A stretch of DNA of 6,327 bases. It comes from Propionibacteriaceae bacterium (GTDB lineage Bacteria > Actinomycetota > Actinomycetes > Propionibacteriales > Propionibacteriaceae). Below, piece by piece: positions 5,176 through 6,327 of the stretch (the stretch's first letter is position 1; each line of letters begins with the position of its first letter). The position numbers were made by a program, and so were the translations under genes. The stretch covers positions 1 to 6,327 of the forward strand of contig JAISCH010000044.1 of the NCBI GenBank assembly GCA_031265725.1, read 5' to 3'. The notes beneath the pieces were generated by a model. That model searched no databases. It was not told the origin of the DNA and was given only the letters and a program-made list of their open reading frames with translations.

Positions 5176-6327
5176 GCGACCAATGCCAAACTGTGCCAGG
5201 ACCCCGCAGCTACAGCAATCACACCGGACAGACCAGTTGGGACATCAGTCTGACCGTATTCGTTATCACCCCAGGCAACGACAGTCCCGTCATTCTTCAA
5301 CGCTAGATCATGCAAGTAACCTGTAGAGATAGCCTTTACATTGGACAAACCAGCCGGAACATCATCAACGGTGAAGACCGTCCCATTATTCTTTATTGCC
5401 AAACTGTGGCCGCTAGCAGCCGCTATGGCCTTCACGTCGGACCAACCAGTCAGAAAATCGAACTGACCGTATTCTTTGTCACCCCAAGCGACAACAGTCC
5501 CATCGCTCTTCAACGCCAAACTATGATAACTACCAGCGGCAATAGCGACTACTCCTGACAAACCAACCGGAACAGCTATCTGACCAGAACTGTTGTCACC
5601 CCAAGCGACGACAGTCCCATCACTTTTCAGCGCCAAACTATGATCGCTAGCAGCGATAGCCTTAACATCGGACAGGCCAGCCGGAACATCAGTCTGACCA
5701 TAGTCATTCCGACCCCAAGCAACAACAGTCCCATCATTCTTCAGCGCCAAATTATGATCGCTAGCAGCGATAGCCTTAACATCGGACAGGCCAGCCGGAA
5801 CATCAGTCTGACCATAGTCGTTACCACCCCAAGCAACAACAGTCCCATCACTCTTCAACGCCAAACTATGATCGCTAGCAGCGATAGCGATAACTCCTGA
5901 TAAACCATCCGGAACATCAGTCTGCCCCGCATCACGGAAACTCCAACCGACAACAGTCCCATCACTCTTCAATGCCAAACTATGATCGCCACCAGCAGCG
6001 ATAGCTTTCACATTGGACAGGCCAGCCGGAACATTATAGTCATCACCCCAAGTGACAATGGTTCCGTCGTTCTTCAGCGCTAAACTATGGAATTCTCCAG
6101 CGGAGATAGCAGTAATATCGGACAGCTCAGCCGGAACAGGGTAGGCATTACCCCAGGCGACAACAGTCCCATCACTCTTCAATGCCAAACTATAGTTGCC
6201 AGCAGCAGCGATAGCTTTCACATCGGACAGGTCAGCCGGAACGTCGGACTGACCGTAGTATTCGTAGCCTTCATCTTCAGCATCATATTCAGCATCATCG
6301 TCCACTTCACCGCCCCAAGCGACTACA
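5172..6327 (-). CDS. RCC1-like repeat protein, C-terminal part (5' end outside window)
   Basis: The - strand frame runs in open from the right edge (residues VVAWGGE) and ends with TAG at 5174-5172. A GTG at 6305-6303 is internal to a repeat, so the true start lies beyond the window. About ten RCC1-like units are visible, consensus V-V-A-W-G-x-N-x-Y-G-Q-T-D-V-P-A-G-L-S then D-V-K-A-I-A-A-x-x-H-S-L-A-L-K-S-D-G-T, mostly 38-39 residues each. Such units form beta-propeller blades that usually serve protein or surface binding; no enzyme motif is seen. Variation concentrates between W-G and V-P: two units lack the G-Q-T-D portion, one keeps only VFTVDDVP, and the first visible unit has an acidic insert (VDDDAEYDAEDEGYEYY). 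Base composition is lower in GC than its neighbours, suggesting acquisition or repeat expansion. Export cannot be judged without the N-terminus. Confidence 0.88.
   Translation of the reverse strand, partial: VVAWGGEVDDDAEYDAEDEGYEYYGQSDVPADLSDVKAIAAAGNYSLALKSDGTVVAWGNAYPVPAELSDITAISAGEFHSLALKNDGTIVTWGDDYNVPAGLSNVKAIAAGGDHSLALKSDGTVVGWSFRDAGQTDVPDGLSGVIAIAASDHSLALKSDGTVVAWGGNDYGQTDVPAGLSDVKAIAASDHNLALKNDGTVVAWGRNDYGQTDVPAGLSDVKAIAASDHSLALKSDGTVVAWGDNSSGQIAVPVGLSGVVAIAAGSYHSLALKSDGTVVAWGDKEYGQFDFLTGWSDVKAIAAASGHSLAIKNNGTVFTVDDVPAGLSNVKAISTGYLHDLALKNDGTVVAWGDNEYGQTDVPTGLSGVIAVAAGSWHSLALVA
5641..5868 (-). repeat. Two near-identical 114-bp tandem units in the RCC1-like gene
   Basis: Units 5641-5754 and 5755-5868 are in phase, 38 codons each. 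Their first 65 bases (+ strand) are identical and only a few differences follow. A third unit starts at 5869 with about 20 identical bases before diverging. Other units in the gene are more diverged, so this pair probably arose by recent unequal exchange, slippage or gene conversion. Confidence 0.9.
6273..6296 (-). repeat. 12-bp tandem pair encoding the acidic insert
   Basis: ATCTTCAGCATC (6273-6284) and ATATTCAGCATC (6285-6296) differ at one base. On the - strand they encode D-A-E-Y-D-A-E-D within the insert of the first visible RCC1-like unit, so the acidic loop probably grew by micro-duplication. Confidence 0.65.

Noticed and set aside
5310..5900. Open frames on the + strand within the RCC1-like gene (5310-5558, 5640-5900)
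   Set aside because: They are antisense shadows made periodic by the 114-bp repeats; no independent motif.
5172..6327. CRISPR-like array
   Set aside because: Repeats are coding, 114 bp long and contiguous without unique spacers; they encode RCC1-like blades.

Overview
The window reads as chromosomal DNA of a high-GC actinobacterium (Actinomycetota). Supporting signs are the GC-rich codon use in most genes, GTG/ATG starts with GGAGG-type ribosome binding sites, an actinophage/actinobacterial style peptidoglycan amidase, and an AAA ATPase of the 'NPF.P..G' type that is common in this phylum. Genus and species cannot be read from the sequence.

Left part (1-1864): an ordinary metabolic cluster on the + strand. 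It holds the C-terminal part of a type-B carboxylesterase (start outside the window), a SnoaL/NTF2-like protein whose ribosome binding site runs into the esterase stop codon, and a MarR-family regulator. Nested palindromes lie between the SnoaL-like gene and marR and are plausible binding sites for the regulator. The three look like one esterase/hydrolase plus small polyketide-cyclase-like unit with its own regulator.

Middle part (1865-3561): a 136-nt non-coding leader, a membrane-anchored N-acetylmuramoyl-L-alanine amidase, and then a scrambled stretch. The last 18 codons of the amidase gene recur as part of a perfect 57-bp direct repeat at 3480-3536. Between the two copies lie (i) about a dozen codons matching the C-terminus of the ATPase/nuclease gene found intact further right, and (ii) a collapsed AAA ATPase pseudogene in three blocks and three reading frames, with its Walker A region gone. 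The simplest reading is an old tandem duplication of [amidase tail - ATPase/nuclease - AAA gene] in which the first unit decayed by deletion.

Right part (3562-6327): an intact 537-aa protein of the AAA-ATPase-like plus PD-(D/E)XK (DUF1703-type) family, apparently without the usual catalytic Asp of its nuclease domain. It converges with an incomplete RCC1-like repeat protein on the - strand, whose start lies beyond the right edge. Their stop codons overlap in the four bases CTAA. The RCC1-like gene is visibly less GC-rich than the rest and consists of about ten units; two adjacent 114-bp units are nearly identical, which points to recent repeat expansion.

No rRNA, tRNA, CRISPR array, transposase or integrase was recognised. 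No convincing new system is proven here; the most interesting structure is the duplicated and decayed 2639-3561 region.
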